Source: Halalkalibacter hemicellulosilyticusJCM 9152
GTDB taxonomy: Bacteria > Bacillota > Bacilli > Bacillales > Bacillaceae_D
Direction of reading: 5' to 3'
Length of the DNA: 64,000 nt
Assembly: GCF_000513115.1 (NCBI RefSeq)
Contig: NZ_BAUU01000014.1
Coordinates: 1 to 64,000 of the forward strand
Of this stretch, positions 38,810 through 48,477 are shown in pieces. A model generated the notes under the pieces. The model did not search any database. It was not told the origin of the DNA and was given only the letters and a program-made list of their open reading frames with translations. Positions within the stretch are counted from its first letter, which is position 1, and each line of letters starts with the position of its first letter. Both the position numbers and the translations under genes were made by a program.

Positions 38810-38810
38810 T

Positions 38811-40058
38811 ATGTACAATGATTTTCAACATCAGGAACGAATTGAAACGTTAACGCTCGAAATAGATAAGCAGATTGAATCGAGGCATAAGGAAATTGAA
38901 CAAATCGCACTTCATAACCAAGCAAAGGTGATGAGCGCATTTAAACAAAATCAAGTTTCCGATTTTCATTTCACACCTTCGACAGGATACGGATACGATG
39001 ATATAGGACGAGACACCCTTGAACAAGTATATGCAGATGTTTTCAAAGCTGAGGCAGCTCTTGTACGCCCACAAATTATTTCAGGGACACATGCGATCGC
39101 CACGACTCTTTTTGGTATTCTTAGGCCTGGAGATGAATTGCTTTATATAACGGGTCAACCTTATGATACGTTAGAGGAAATTGTCGGTATTCGTGGAAAT
39201 GGAAACGGTTCGCTAAAGGAATTTCAAATTAATTATCAAGCTGTTCCGCTGTGTAAGAACGGCTGGATAAATGAAGAACAAATTGAACAAGCCATTTCAG
39301 AAAAAACGAAAATGATTGGGATTCAACGTTCAAAAGGGTATAGTGATCGTCGTTCATTTACAATTGACGAGATTGAACAGATGATCCGTTATATTCGAAA
39401 AATAAAATCTGACGTTATTGTGTTTATTGACAACTGTTATGGGGAATTCGTAGAAATAAAGGAGCCAACTGAGGTGGGGGCTGATATTATCGCTGGCTCT
39501 TTAATCAAGAATCCTGGTGGTGGCATTGTTAAAACTGGAGGATACATTGTAGGGAGAAAGGAACTAGTTGAACTCGCTTCCTACCGCTTAGCTGCTCCAG
39601 GGATTGGAGCAGAAGGTGGAGCTAGCTTGTATAGCTTACTCGAAATGTATCAAGGGTTCTTTTTATCACCACACGTTGTATCCCAATCATTGAAGGGTGC
39701 GATTTTTACTGCGGCTTTGTTAGAAAAATTAGGGATGAACACAGACCCGAAATGGGATGATAAACGAACGGATCTTATTCAATCAGTCAGATTTCCAACT
39801 GCGGAAAAAATGATTACGTTTTGCCAGGCGATCCAAGCAGCTTCGCCGATTAATGCCCATGTTATTCCTCAGCCTAGTTCAATGCCTGGTTATGAGAATC
39901 CGGTGATTATGGCTGCCGGTACCTTTATACAAGGAGCAAGTATTGAGTTGACAGCAGATGGACCGATACGTGAGCCGTATATTGCGTATGTACAAGGTGG
40001 GTTAACGTATGAACATGTAAAAATTGCTGTTTTACAAGCATTAGATTCGATCCTATAA
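38811..40058 (+). CDS. ynbB: PLP-dependent methionine gamma-lyase-like protein YnbB
   Basis: A 415-residue PLP enzyme of the aluminium-resistance/YnbB group, with PSTGYGYDDIGRDTLE at the start, the cofactor-contact region SGTHAI, and the predicted Schiff-base lysine in GSLIKNPGGG (about residue 228). Biochemical function is not established. The ATG at 38811 follows GAGGAAG. The order hflX-ynbB-glnA matches B. subtilis except that glnR, normally next, is missing. Confidence 0.9.
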   Translation: MYNDFQHQERIETLTLEIDKQIESRHKEIEQIALHNQAKVMSAFKQNQVSDFHFTPSTGYGYDDIGRDTLEQVYADVFKAEAALVRPQIISGTHAIATTLFGILRPGDELLYITGQPYDTLEEIVGIRGNGNGSLKEFQINYQAVPLCKNGWINEEQIEQAISEKTKMIGIQRSKGYSDRRSFTIDEIEQMIRYIRKIKSDVIVFIDNCYGEFVEIKEPTEVGADIIAGSLIKNPGGGIVKTGGYIVGRKELVELASYRLAAPGIGAEGGASLYSLLEMYQGFFLSPHVVSQSLKGAIFTAALLEKLGMNTDPKWDDKRTDLIQSVRFPTAEKMITFCQAIQAASPINAHVIPQPSSMPGYENPVIMAAGTFIQGASIELTADGPIREPYIAYVQGGLTYEHVKIAVLQALDSIL

Positions 40059-40069
40059 AAGGGCATTCG

Positions 40070-40098
40070 TTGACTTGATAGCCACAATCTAGTAAGAT
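40070..40098 (+). promoter_or_regulatory. glnA sigma-A promoter
   Basis: TTGACT (40070-40075), 17 bases, TAAGAT (40093-40098). No GlnR/TnrA operator (TGTNA-N7-TNACA) is visible around it. Confidence 0.7.
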
Positions 40099-40229
40099 GA
40101 AAATTGGATAACTATAGCAAATTGATATCAATTAAATAACAAATTGAGATCATATGAATGAAAGACAAATAAGCTTAGCTTATTTTCTTAATACAATTAT
40201 GAAGAATGTTGAAAGGGGACTACATACTA

Positions 40230-41579
40230 ATGGCAAAGTACACAAGAGAAGATATTTTGCGTATAGCTAAGGAAGATAATGTTCGCTTTATTCGTCTTCA
40301 ATTTAGCGACTTGCTCGGTACAATCAAGAATGTTGAAATACCTGTAGACCAATTAACGAAGGCACTGGATAACAAAATGATGTTTGATGGTTCGTCAATT
40401 GAAGGGTTTGTCCGTATTGAAGAATCTGATATGTATTTATACCCAGACTTAGAAACGTGGGTAGTCTTCCCATGGACACCGGAAAAAGGTCGTGTAGCTC
40501 GTCTTATTTGTGATGTATATCAACCAGGTAAGCCAGGTGAAGAGCCTAAACCATTTGAGGGTGATCCACGTGGAGTGTTGAAGAAAGTCTTACAAGAAGC
40601 AGAGAAAATGGGCTATACGAACTTTAATATTGGTCCTGAGCCAGAATTTTTCTTGTTTAAAAACGACGAAAATGGTGAGCCGACACTTGAATTAAACGAC
40701 AAAGGTGGATATTTTGACTTAGCTCCAACCGATTTAGGAGAAAATTGCCGCCGTGATATCGTGTTAGAGCTAGAAGACATGGGCTTTGATATTGAAGCTT
40801 CACACCATGAAGTTGCTCCTGGGCAACATGAAATTGATTTTAAGTATGCGGATGCAGTGACAGCTTGTGATAACATTCAAACATTTAAGCTTGTTGTTAA
40901 AACGATTGCGCGAAAGCATGGTTTGCACGCAACGTTTATGCCTAAGCCATTATTTGGTGTCAACGGCTCAGGAATGCATTGCAATATGTCACTCTTTACA
41001 AAGGAAGGTAATGCTTTCTTTGATGAATCAACTGAATCACAATTAAGCGAAACAGCTATGCAATTCTTAGCAGGAATTCTTGATCATGCTGAAGCTTTTA
41101 CAGCTATTACAAACCCAATTGTTAATTCATACAAACGTTTAGTACCTGGTTATGAAGCACCAGTATACGTTGCATGGTCAATGCGTAATCGTAGTCCACT
41201 TATTCGTATTCCATCCTCACGTGGTATTAGTACTCGTATCGAAGTGAGAAGTCCCGATCCGGCAGCTAATCCATATTTAGCAATGGCGGCGATGTTAGCA
41301 GCAGGACTTGATGGAATCAAGAAGAAGAAGACTCCACCTCCAGCTACAGATCGTAACATTTATGTAATGAGTAAAGAAGAACGTGTGGAAGAAGGCATTG
41401 CTGATCTTCCAGCAACGTTAAAAGAAGCAGTAGACAAGCTAATTCAAAATGATACGCTCGTTCGAGCTCTTGGTGAGCATATTGTTGAGAATTTTGTTGA
41501 GGCAAAAGAGATAGAGTGGGATATGTTCCGCACGCAAGTCCATCCGTGGGAACGCGATCAATATTTAGAAGGCTATTAA
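40230..41579 (+). CDS. glnA: Glutamine synthetase, type I
   Basis: A 449-residue GSI-alpha enzyme converting glutamate, ammonia and ATP to glutamine. Visible are FDGSSIEGF, the metal/ATP motifs GPEPEFFLF and NGSGMHCN, and RIPSSRG...[12 protein letters not shown]. The adenylylation-loop tyrosine of enteric GS is not present, as in Bacillus enzymes. The ATG at 40230 follows AAAGGGG at 12 bases; an upstream ATG at 40206 is less like the family. It is monocistronic between its promoter and terminator. Confidence 0.97.
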   Translation: MAKYTREDILRIAKEDNVRFIRLQFSDLLGTIKNVEIPVDQLTKALDNKMMFDGSSIEGFVRIEESDMYLYPDLETWVVFPWTPEKGRVARLICDVYQPGKPGEEPKPFEGDPRGVLKKVLQEAEKMGYTNFNIGPEPEFFLFKNDENGEPTLELNDKGGYFDLAPTDLGENCRRDIVLELEDMGFDIEASHHEVAPGQHEIDFKYADAVTACDNIQTFKLVVKTIARKHGLHATFMPKPLFGVNGSGMHCNMSLFTKEGNAFFDESTESQLSETAMQFLAGILDHAEAFTAITNPIVNSYKRLVPGYEAPVYVAWSMRNRSPLIRIPSSRGISTRIEVRSPDPAANPYLAMAAMLAAGLDGIKKKKTPPPATDRNIYVMSKEERVEEGIADLPATLKEAVDKLIQNDTLVRALGEHIVENFVEAKEIEWDMFRTQVHPWERDQYLEGY

Positions 41580-41584
41580 TAGTA

Positions 41585-41622
41585 GGAACCTTGACACTAT
41601 TCGTGTTGAGGGTTTTCTTTTA
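41585..41622 (+). terminator. glnA terminator
   Basis: GAACCTTGACAC faces GTGTTGAGGGTTTTC around a 5-base loop, then TTTT. Confidence 0.8.
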
Positions 41623-41623
41623 A

Positions 41624-41725
41624 TTATTTTTTCTTTTTTTTAAATAGATGTCTATTCATGAAATAAACGAAAAAGAGAACGATCACCACGAAAAAACCTT
41701 TTGGTCGCTGTAGCAAGGTCATCAT
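41624..41725 (-). CDS. Tiny predicted membrane protein (33 aa)
   Basis: A 33-codon frame reading MMTLLQRPKGFF, a hydrophobic stretch (VVIVLFFVYFM), then a basic tail ending KKKKK. A strong AAAGGAG touches the first ATG (41725), so the real start may be the second ATG (41722) or TTG at 41716. The positive-out/in pattern suggests a single transmembrane helix. I recognise no family. It lies between glnA and the next small gene, on the opposite strand. Confidence 0.5.
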   Translation of the reverse strand: MMTLLQRPKGFFVVIVLFFVYFMNRHLFKKKKK

Positions 41726-41876
41726 CTCCTTTATAAATGAAAGTTTTATTAACTTTTGCTTTCATTATATGCTAGAGAAGAAGAATGCGAGCAGGTAAGA
41801 ACCCTTTTTCGTGTTAATAAGGCTATAATGATAGTATGATATAATGACAATGGATTGAATTTGAAGGGAGCTTAGG

Positions 41877-42068
41877 ATGAGTAAAAAGACTGTCATTTTA
41901 ATTGCGTATGTCCTTACATTGCTCTTCTTTTTAAGAAGTGTAACACTTGTGATTTTTGCGGATGGTACAGGTGGATATGGAATGATTATTGTATCAGCTC
42001 TTGTTATGACCTTTTTATTAAGATGGTATTTAAAAGAACGTCAAAAGGATGTAAAGAAAGATACATAA
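41877..42068 (+). CDS. Small two-helix membrane protein
   Basis: A 63-residue protein with two hydrophobic helices (about residues 5-26 and 35-49), then a charged tail (KERQKDVKKD). GGGAGCTTAGG lies before the ATG. I do not recognise a family. It is flanked by terminators, so it is probably a single-gene unit. Confidence 0.65.
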   Translation: MSKKTVILIAYVLTLLFFLRSVTLVIFADGTGGYGMIIVSALVMTFLLRWYLKERQKDVKKDT

Positions 42069-42078
42069 TGAATGAAAG

Positions 42079-42119
42079 AAAAAGGAACAAAAATGATTAA
42101 CATTTTTGTTCCTTTTTTT
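42079..42119. terminator. Bidirectional terminator
   Basis: AAAAAGGAACAAAAATG pairs perfectly with CATTTTTGTTCCTTTTT. A- and T-runs on both sides serve the + gene upstream and the minus yjcZ-type gene. Confidence 0.88.
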
Positions 42120-42131
42120 CGTGAGTGAGCA

Positions 42132-42272
42132 TTATCGATACCAGCTTGCTCCAAGAATGATCAACAATATCACTAATACAACAATTAACGCAAAACCAAA
42201 ACCGCTTCCACTTCCACAGCGTGGTGGTGGTGGACAACAGTAACCACCATACCATGGTCCATAGTAGCCCAT
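42132..42272 (-). CDS. YjcZ-type sporulation micro-protein (46 aa)
   Basis: Too short for most gene callers. It reads MGYYGPWYGGYCC, a proline/cysteine stretch (PPPPRCGSGSG), then a hydrophobic helix (FALIVVLVILLIILGASW). This fits the Gly/Tyr-rich head plus one membrane helix of YjcZ-family spore proteins. GAAAGGTGG lies about 7 bases before the ATG. Function in the spore is unknown. Confidence 0.82.
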   Translation of the reverse strand: MGYYGPWYGGYCCPPPPRCGSGSGFGFALIVVLVILLIILGASWYR

Positions 42273-42422
42273 AACTGACACCACCTTTCATAAGGTTATA
42301 CTATACCTTATGTCAAATTGAGAAAAACGCACTGGGTAAACGTGGAATGCACATAAAATAGCAGTTATATCTTTATGTGTATGAGCATAACTATTTATTA
42401 CGGTTGAGGACGAGCTTCGTAA

Positions 42423-43046
42423 TTAATGGATGGTTCTAAATAAACCGACGACTTTCCCTAATACCGTACAATTCTTCAAAATAATTGGTTCCATAGTAGA
42501 GTTTTCAGGCTGTAAACGTATATAGTCCTTTTCTTTAAAAAATCTCTTTACAGTGGCTTCGTCGTCTTCTGTCATTGCGACGATAATGTCACCATTATTA
42601 GCAGATTGTTGTTGACGAACAATGACCATATCACCATCATAAATGCCCGCTTCAATCATACTTTCACCAACAATAGAAAGTGCATACATATTATCATTTG
42701 ACGTTAAATGTTCTGGAAGAGGAATATAATCCTCGACATTTTCAACCGCTGTAATTGGGAGCCCGGCGGTGACCTTACCAATAACAGGCACGTAATTTGT
42801 CGTACGATCTTTCACGATAGCATCATGATGGTCTAGGTTTAGAATTTCGATCGCTCTTGGTTTTGTTGGATCTCGGCGGATAATTCCTTTTTTCTCTAGA
42901 CGCGATAGATGTCCGTGTACTGTGGAACTCGATGCAAGGCCGACAGCTTCACCGATTTCACGTACAGAAGGTGGATAGCCTTTCTTTTTTACTTCTACTT
43001 TAATGAAATCTAATATTTCTTGTTGTCGTTTTGATAGTTTTGACAA
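42423..43046 (-). CDS. lexA: SOS repressor LexA
   Basis: A 207-residue repressor. The winged helix-turn-helix ([24 protein letters not shown], cited in parts) binds SOS boxes. The cleavage site is in GKVTAGLP (Ala-Gly bond) and the Ser/Lys dyad in VGESMIEAG and [14 protein letters not shown]. The TTG at 43046 gives the usual SKLSKRQ start and follows GAGGTG by 6 bases; a GTG at 43055 overlaps that site. Divergent from the sosA/yneA-like SOS gene. Confidence 0.97.
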   Translation of the reverse strand: MSKLSKRQQEILDFIKVEVKKKGYPPSVREIGEAVGLASSSTVHGHLSRLEKKGIIRRDPTKPRAIEILNLDHHDAIVKDRTTNYVPVIGKVTAGLPITAVENVEDYIPLPEHLTSNDNMYALSIVGESMIEAGIYDGDMVIVRQQQSANNGDIIVAMTEDDEATVKRFFKEKDYIRLQPENSTMEPIILKNCTVLGKVVGLFRTIH

Positions 43047-43082
43047 TAATCGCACCTCATTTCTTCAAACTTTAATAGCTAA

Positions 43083-43111
43083 ATTGTACCATGCGAACAT
43101 ATGTAATGCAA
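43083..43111 (-). promoter_or_regulatory. lexA promoter with LexA half-box
   Basis: On the minus strand: TTGCAT, 17 bases, TACAAT. The spacer contains CATATGTTCG, one good half of an SOS box (+ strand 43094-43107 CGAACATATG), which would give autoregulation. Confidence 0.75.
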
Positions 43112-43130
43112 ACATTAGTTCTAAAATGCG

Positions 43131-43180
43131 TTGACAAAAACAAATGTTCGCATTATGATAATTACACGAACAAACATTCC
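43131..43180 (+). promoter_or_regulatory. SOS promoter with two LexA boxes (yneA-like operon)
   Basis: TTGACA (43131-43136), 17 bases, TATGAT (43154-43159) is close to consensus. AAAACAAATGTTCG (43137-43150) fills the spacer and CGAACAAACATTCC (43167-43180) follows the -10. Each differs from CGAAC-N4-GTTCG at two positions. Confidence 0.85.
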
Positions 43181-43198
43181 TATTAGAGGTGATTCACT

Positions 43199-44037
<839 letters not shown>

Positions 44038-44105
44038 GCAAACCTCTTGAAAGTATGTCAATCATTCGTGTAAAGTAATAGAAGTAGTAAAAAGGAGTGT
44101 TTGAC

Positions 44106-44336
44106 ATGCTTTCAAGTAAGCAAATTGAACGGATTAATGAGTTAGCAAAGAAGAGTAAGACAATAGGTTTAACAGATAAGGAAGCGAAGGAGCAAAAGCG
44201 GTTAAGAGAAGCGTATATAAAAACGTTCCGTCAGTCATTTAAGCAGCAATTACATCAAGTAAAAGTTGTTGATGAAGAAGGAAATGATGTTACTCCAAAA
44301 GCATTAAAAGATAGTAAAAAGAATTCATTGCATTAA
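44106..44336 (+). CDS. ynzC: DUF896 protein YnzC
   Basis: A 76-residue protein matching YnzC (UPF0291/DUF896), with the conserved INELAKK...GLT..E..EQ..LR..Y...FR pattern of a short helical hairpin. AAAGGAG stands 8 bases before the ATG. It is third in the yneA-yneB-ynzC SOS gene set of B. subtilis. Function is unknown. Confidence 0.9.
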   Translation: MLSSKQIERINELAKKSKTIGLTDKEAKEQKRLREAYIKTFRQSFKQQLHQVKVVDEEGNDVTPKALKDSKKNSLH

Positions 44337-44367
44337 ATGATAAACATAGCAAAGTATGCGTGCACTT

Positions 44368-44408
44368 GGTCATTAAAATGGTAGTTTGTCCATTTTAATG
44401 ACCTTTTA
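44368..44408 (+). terminator. ynzC terminator
   Basis: GGTCATTAAAATGG pairs perfectly with CCATTTTAATGACC around an 8-base loop, then TTTT. Confidence 0.85.
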
Positions 44409-44602
44409 GTTGTTCGATTCAACTATTTTCCTGATCTCGCCAACAAATAAGTTTTTTATGGTGAGATATTTAATTTATAGCTTGTATGAACTCGTTAAAT
44501 TCAATTATGCTACTTAAATAAGATATAATTGAATATTGTTTTGTATAAATGTTAATATATTAATATAAAGCGTTGTCTTTTTCCACTTTAGATGAATAAT
44601 GC

Positions 44603-44631
44603 TTGTGAAAATGTTGCAGAAAGTATATCAT
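44603..44631 (+). promoter_or_regulatory. Probable tkt promoter
   Basis: TTGTGA (44603-44608), 17 bases, TATCAT (44626-44631), 50 bases before the tkt start. The rest of the 345-base ynzC-tkt gap is AT-rich with no gene seen. Confidence 0.55.
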
Positions 44632-44680
44632 GATAGACGTGAGTGAGTATTCTGTAAATTTAGGAAGGTAGGTAAAAAAA

Positions 44681-46681
44681 ATGTCAAGACAAACGGAACA
44701 ATTAGCAATTAATACGATTCGTACATTATCAATTGACAGTATTGAAAAGGCAAATTCAGGTCACCCAGGAATGCCGATGGGGGCTGCTCCAATGGCATTT
44801 AGTCTTTGGACGAAATTTATGAATCATAACCCATCCAATCCATCTTGGTCTAATCGTGATCGCTTTGTATTATCAGCAGGCCATGGGTCGATGTTGTTGT
44901 ATAGTATGTTACATTTAGCTGGTTATGATGTTTCTTTAAATGATTTAAAGGAGTTCCGTCAGTGGGGAAGTAAGACACCAGGACACCCAGAATTCGGACA
45001 TACTCCTGGTGTAGAAGCAACAACTGGACCGCTTGGTCAAGGAATTGCTATGGCAGTTGGGATGGCAATGGCAGAGCGTCATTTAGCAGACACATATAAT
45101 AAAGATGATTATACAATCGTTGATCATTTTACATATTCGATTTGTGGCGATGGAGATCTAATGGAAGGTGTTTCAGCAGAGGCAGCTTCACTTGCAGGTC
45201 ACTTGAAATTAGGCAGACTCATTGTATTATATGATTCAAACGATATTTCACTTGACGGGGATTTGCATTTATCGTTTTCTGAGAGTGTAGAAGATCGTTA
45301 TAAGGCTTATGGATGGCAAGTGATTCGTGTTGAGGATGGGACAGACCTAGATGAAATTAATCGTGCTATTGAAGAAGCGCAGCAAGATGAGCGACCAACA
45401 TTAATTGAAGTAAAGACGACAATTGGTTTTGGTTCACCAAATAAATCTGGTAAATCTGCTTCTCATGGAGCTCCACTTGGTAAAGAAGAAATCGCTTTAA
45501 CAAAAGCTGCGTATGAATGGACATTTGAAGAAGATTTCCATATTCCTGAAGAAGTTAAGGATTTCTTTGCATCTAAAAAGGCTGAAGGTGAACAGAAAGA
45601 ACAAGAATGGAATACGTTATTTGCTGAATATAAGCAATCGTACCCGGAGCTTGCTGAGCAATTTGAGCTAGCGCAAAAAGGTGAGCTACCTAAAGGATGG
45701 GATGCAGACCTTCCAGTATATGAAGAGGGGTCAAGCTTAGCAACTCGTGCATCATCAGGGGAAGTACTAAATGCTATTGCGAAAAAGGTTCCTAACCTTT
45801 TTGGTGGTTCTGCTGATTTAGCAGGTTCAAACAAGACGTATATGAAAGATCTAGGCGATTATTCTCGAAATAACTATGCTGGACGTAATATCTGGTTTGG
45901 TGTTCGTGAATTTGCAATGGGTTGTGCTGTTAATGGAATGGCATTACACGGTGGAGTGAAGGCATTTGGTGCAACGTTCTTCGTTTTCTCTGACTATTTA
46001 CGTCCTGCGATTCGTCTTGCTTCTTTAATGAAGCTTCCAGTTGTGTTTGTCTTTACTCATGATAGTATTGCAGTAGGTGAAGATGGACCGACACACGAAC
46101 CAGTTGAGCAATTAGCCTCTTTACGAGCAATGCCAGGGCTTTCAATTGTACGTCCAGGAGACGGGAATGAAACAGTAGCTGCATGGAAAGTAGCAATGGA
46201 AAGTACAGATACGCCAACTGCACTCGTTTTAACTCGTCAAAATTTAAAAACATTAGCTAGTACGAAAGAGCTTGCTTATCAAGGTGTGAAGAAAGGTGCC
46301 TATGTCGCTTCAAAATCTTCACAAGCAGAAGTTGATGCTCTATTACTTGCTTCAGGTTCAGAGGTTCCTTTAGCAGTTGAAGCACAAGAAGTATTAGAAA
46401 AAGAAGGCATTCATGTGAATGTTGTAAGTATGCCAAGCTGGGATCGCTTTGAAAAGCAGTCTCAATCTTATAAAGATGAAGTGCTTCCTCCAAATGTGAA
46501 GGCACGTCTTGGATTAGAAATGGGATCTTCATTAGGATGGGCGAAATATGTAGGTGACCATGGTGATGTGATTGCGATAGATCAATTTGGAGCATCTGCA
46601 CCTGGAGAAAAGATCATGAAAGAATACGGCTTTACTGTAGAAAATGTAGTAGCTAAATTGAAAGTATTATTACAAAAATAA
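44681..46681 (+). CDS. tkt: Transketolase
   Basis: A 666-residue thiamine-diphosphate enzyme exchanging two-carbon units between pentose-phosphate sugars. Motifs: SGHPGMPMG, the ThDP motif [10 protein letters not shown]...YDSN (about residues 155-190), [14 protein letters not shown] and the central DLAGSN. Full family length. GGAAGGTAGG precedes the ATG. It follows ynzC as in B. subtilis and is followed by a long hairpin. Confidence 0.98.
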   Translation: MSRQTEQLAINTIRTLSIDSIEKANSGHPGMPMGAAPMAFSLWTKFMNHNPSNPSWSNRDRFVLSAGHGSMLLYSMLHLAGYDVSLNDLKEFRQWGSKTPGHPEFGHTPGVEATTGPLGQGIAMAVGMAMAERHLADTYNKDDYTIVDHFTYSICGDGDLMEGVSAEAASLAGHLKLGRLIVLYDSNDISLDGDLHLSFSESVEDRYKAYGWQVIRVEDGTDLDEINRAIEEAQQDERPTLIEVKTTIGFGSPNKSGKSASHGAPLGKEEIALTKAAYEWTFEEDFHIPEEVKDFFASKKAEGEQKEQEWNTLFAEYKQSYPELAEQFELAQKGELPKGWDADLPVYEEGSSLATRASSGEVLNAIAKKVPNLFGGSADLAGSNKTYMKDLGDYSRNNYAGRNIWFGVREFAMGCAVNGMALHGGVKAFGATFFVFSDYLRPAIRLASLMKLPVVFVFTHDSIAVGEDGPTHEPVEQLASLRAMPGLSIVRPGDGNETVAAWKVAMESTDTPTALVLTRQNLKTLASTKELAYQGVKKGAYVASKSSQAEVDALLLASGSEVPLAVEAQEVLEKEGIHVNVVSMPSWDRFEKQSQSYKDEVLPPNVKARLGLEMGSSLGWAKYVGDHGDVIAIDQFGASAPGEKIMKEYGFTVENVVAKLKVLLQK

Positions 46682-46700
46682 GAAGTGCTTGAAGAGGTTT

Positions 46701-46770
46701 GGACATAACTAGCTTCTAATCGTGAGAAAGGTGAATTTGAGTGTGCTCAAATTCACCTTTCTCTATTTTG
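46701..46770 (-). repeat. Hairpin-bearing repeat, copy B (inverted relative to 316-386); also tkt terminator
   Basis: Complement of the 316-386 unit with about four differences. The palindrome GAGAAAGGTGAATTTGAG...CTCAAATTCACCTTTCTC (46724-46763) stands just after tkt and would serve as its terminator. GC-rich words shared with 20-104 adjoin it at 46783-46812. Confidence 0.85.
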
Positions 46771-46811
46771 TGTATAAACTCTTTGGCACCTCCCCGCAGA
46801 AAGCGAGGAGG

Positions 46812-46855
46812 CCACTGAAAGGTTCTTTCTAGTAACTTAAGGAAGAGTAATGGCT
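46812..46855 (-). repeat. Inverted copy of the 37325-37369 repeat
   Basis: Minus-strand text begins AGCCATTACTCTTCC and ends TTTCAGTGG, matching 37325-37369 over about 39 of 45 bases. It is followed by CTGTAACGGCT near 46890, a word shared with the gap before spoVK. Confidence 0.7.
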
Positions 46856-46989
46856 GTAGCGCAATGAAACGAACCTGTAACGGCTACATATTTCTGTCAA
46901 AATAATGCTTAAGAAACCCCAAAAAATTTCACCGGTTTTTCATTTAAAAGGAGGATTTTGTCCTTTTAAGTTAAGTAAAAAGCTTACTC

Positions 46990-46996
46990 TTCGACA
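46990..46996. promoter_or_regulatory. Spo0A box upstream of sirA
   Basis: TTCGACA is the complement of the 0A box TGTCGAA; extended text TTTTGTCGAA on the minus strand. sirA is activated by Spo0A~P in B. subtilis. A TATACT at 47050-47055 may be the -10, though the box is farther upstream than usual. Confidence 0.5.
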
Positions 46997-47087
46997 AAAC
47001 TAGTGGTCCTCTGCTCCGAGTTCAGACAACTATTTTATCTCCTATCTCGTATACTGAAGGAAACAATAACGAGAGGGTGTCCATGAA

Positions 47088-47534
47088 ATGAGACAATATG
47101 AACTGTATATTTTCGAAGAAAGTGTTGCTCACCAGTATTATGGACAAGAATCAAAATTGTTTTATCTGTTTCTTGACTATGAAAAGGCTTCGCCAATTAA
47201 AAAAGAAGTGATTCGAAAACAAATCGAGTATATTACAAAACCGATACCGACTTTGTTTGTTCAGCAAAAAATAAAGCAAGCCTTTAAACAGAATCAACAA
47301 TATAAAAATCATAAGCAGACGAATGTCATTACGCTACATTCAGGAGCGCAAGCAGAGTTAGTTATAGACAGTCAATCGATTCACGTTACCGCGAACGGGA
47401 CACCAGAGGTCGAAACGATGTTCTTTGAAGTATTGCGAAGCTGTGCACCTACCTTTTTTGCCTTTAGTATTGAAGAGTACCGATACGGTTGGTTGAAACC
47501 GATTCAACAATTAAAACGTTCTCAACCTTTATAA
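47088..47534 (+). CDS. sirA: Sporulation inhibitor of replication SirA (YneE)
   Basis: A 148-residue protein matching SirA, which binds DnaA domain I and blocks new replication initiation in cells entering sporulation. Shared features with B. subtilis SirA include QIEYITKPIP, the ETMFFEVL segment and RYGWL near the C-terminus. Location between tkt and yneF is conserved. No membrane or enzyme motif. A possible Spo0A box is about 90 bases upstream. Confidence 0.88.
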   Translation: MRQYELYIFEESVAHQYYGQESKLFYLFLDYEKASPIKKEVIRKQIEYITKPIPTLFVQQKIKQAFKQNQQYKNHKQTNVITLHSGAQAELVIDSQSIHVTANGTPEVETMFFEVLRSCAPTFFAFSIEEYRYGWLKPIQQLKRSQPL

Positions 47535-47617
47535 GTTTTTTTGATAAAGCCTTTTAAATCGAGAGTCATTAAGATATAATAGGTAAGGTATTTAGCAAGA
47601 AGGAGGACGTTGTACGC

Positions 47618-47833
47618 ATGATTTGGCATATCCTTGGATATACACTTGCTGTAGTAGCAGGTATTGCAATTGGGTTTTTCATTGCACGTAAGACAATGAT
47701 GTCATATTTAAAGAAAAATCCACCTATTAATGAGCAAATGCTTCGAGTGATGATGATGCAAATGGGGCAAAATCCATCGCAAAAGAAAATTAATCAGATG
47801 ATGAAAGCAATGCAAAAGCAGCAAACGAAATAA
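47618..47833 (+). CDS. yneF: UPF0154 membrane protein YneF
   Basis: A 71-residue protein with one N-terminal membrane helix (about residues 5-24, with [11 protein letters not shown]) and a conserved cytoplasmic tail ([29 protein letters not shown]). This is the diagnostic UPF0154 pattern. AAGGAGGACG precedes the ATG. Function is unknown. Confidence 0.95.
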   Translation: MIWHILGYTLAVVAGIAIGFFIARKTMMSYLKKNPPINEQMLRVMMMQMGQNPSQKKINQMMKAMQKQQTK

Positions 47834-47842
47834 CAATGGACG

Positions 47843-47869
47843 AGCACCTCCCAAATAGAGGTGTTTTTC
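47843..47869 (+). terminator. yneF terminator
   Basis: CACCTC and GAGGTG form a short stem with a 7-base loop followed by TTTTT. Confidence 0.7.
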
Positions 47870-47917
47870 TACTTAATGTAGGGTAGTAGATGTTAGGCTT
47901 GAAATGAGGTGAACGCC

Positions 47918-48415
47918 ATGAATGATCTATATATATGGATGACAACGCTTGGTGCAATGGGAATGGCTGCGATGGCGATCGTTATCCGCTTAAAGGCAAT
48001 AAAACGTCCAGCGACGATAAAAAAAATAATTCTACCTCCGTTGTTTATGTCGACAGGTTTTTTTATGTTTTTATACGAGCCGGCTCGTCCTGACCTCCTA
48101 CAGGTCATTGAGGCATTAGCAGTCGGGATGATCTTTTCAATTTTACTCATTAAAACATCAACGTTTGAAATCCGAAACAAGCAAATTTACTTAAAGCGTT
48201 CAAAAGCATTTGTTTTTATTTTAATTGGACTATTACTTTTGCGAATTCTTTTTAAGTTAGTCATAGGTGACTCGATCCATGTCGAAGAGCTAGCAGGTAT
48301 GTTCTTTTTACTAGCATATGGCATGATTGTTCCTTGGAGGATTGCAATGCTAGTGAAATACAGGAAAATGGAGAGAGAGTTAGATGGAAAATCTTTGGTA
48401 GCAGCTCAAACATAA
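47918..48415 (+). CDS. ccdC: CcdC-like membrane protein (DUF1453)
   Basis: A 165-residue protein with about five hydrophobic helices that matches CcdC (YneJ), a protein encoded beside the cytochrome c maturation gene ccdA in B. subtilis. Conserved RP...PP...STGFFMFL and VEALAVGM segments are visible. Here ccdA and yneI are not present between yneF and ccdC. The ATG at 47918 follows GAGGTG by 7 bases; GTG at 47909 is less likely. Role in cytochrome c biogenesis is from the family name only. Confidence 0.85.
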   Translation: MNDLYIWMTTLGAMGMAAMAIVIRLKAIKRPATIKKIILPPLFMSTGFFMFLYEPARPDLLQVIEALAVGMIFSILLIKTSTFEIRNKQIYLKRSKAFVFILIGLLLLRILFKLVIGDSIHVEELAGMFFLLAYGMIVPWRIAMLVKYRKMERELDGKSLVAAQT

Positions 48416-48426
48416 ATAAATCTTAT

Positions 48427-48468
48427 AATGCCAAACACCATTTCACAGCGAAATGGTGTTTGGCATTA
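48427..48468. terminator. Bidirectional terminator between ccdC and yneK
   Basis: AATGCCAAACACCATTTC pairs perfectly with GAAATGGTGTTTGGCATT around a 5-base loop; serves both convergent genes. Confidence 0.9.
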
Positions 48469-48477
48469 TTTCTGTGA

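Noticed and set aside
40140-40230. Remnant of glnR between ynbB and glnA
   Set aside because: A short frame from 40154 shows no similarity to the GlnR start or MerR-type helix-turn-helix.
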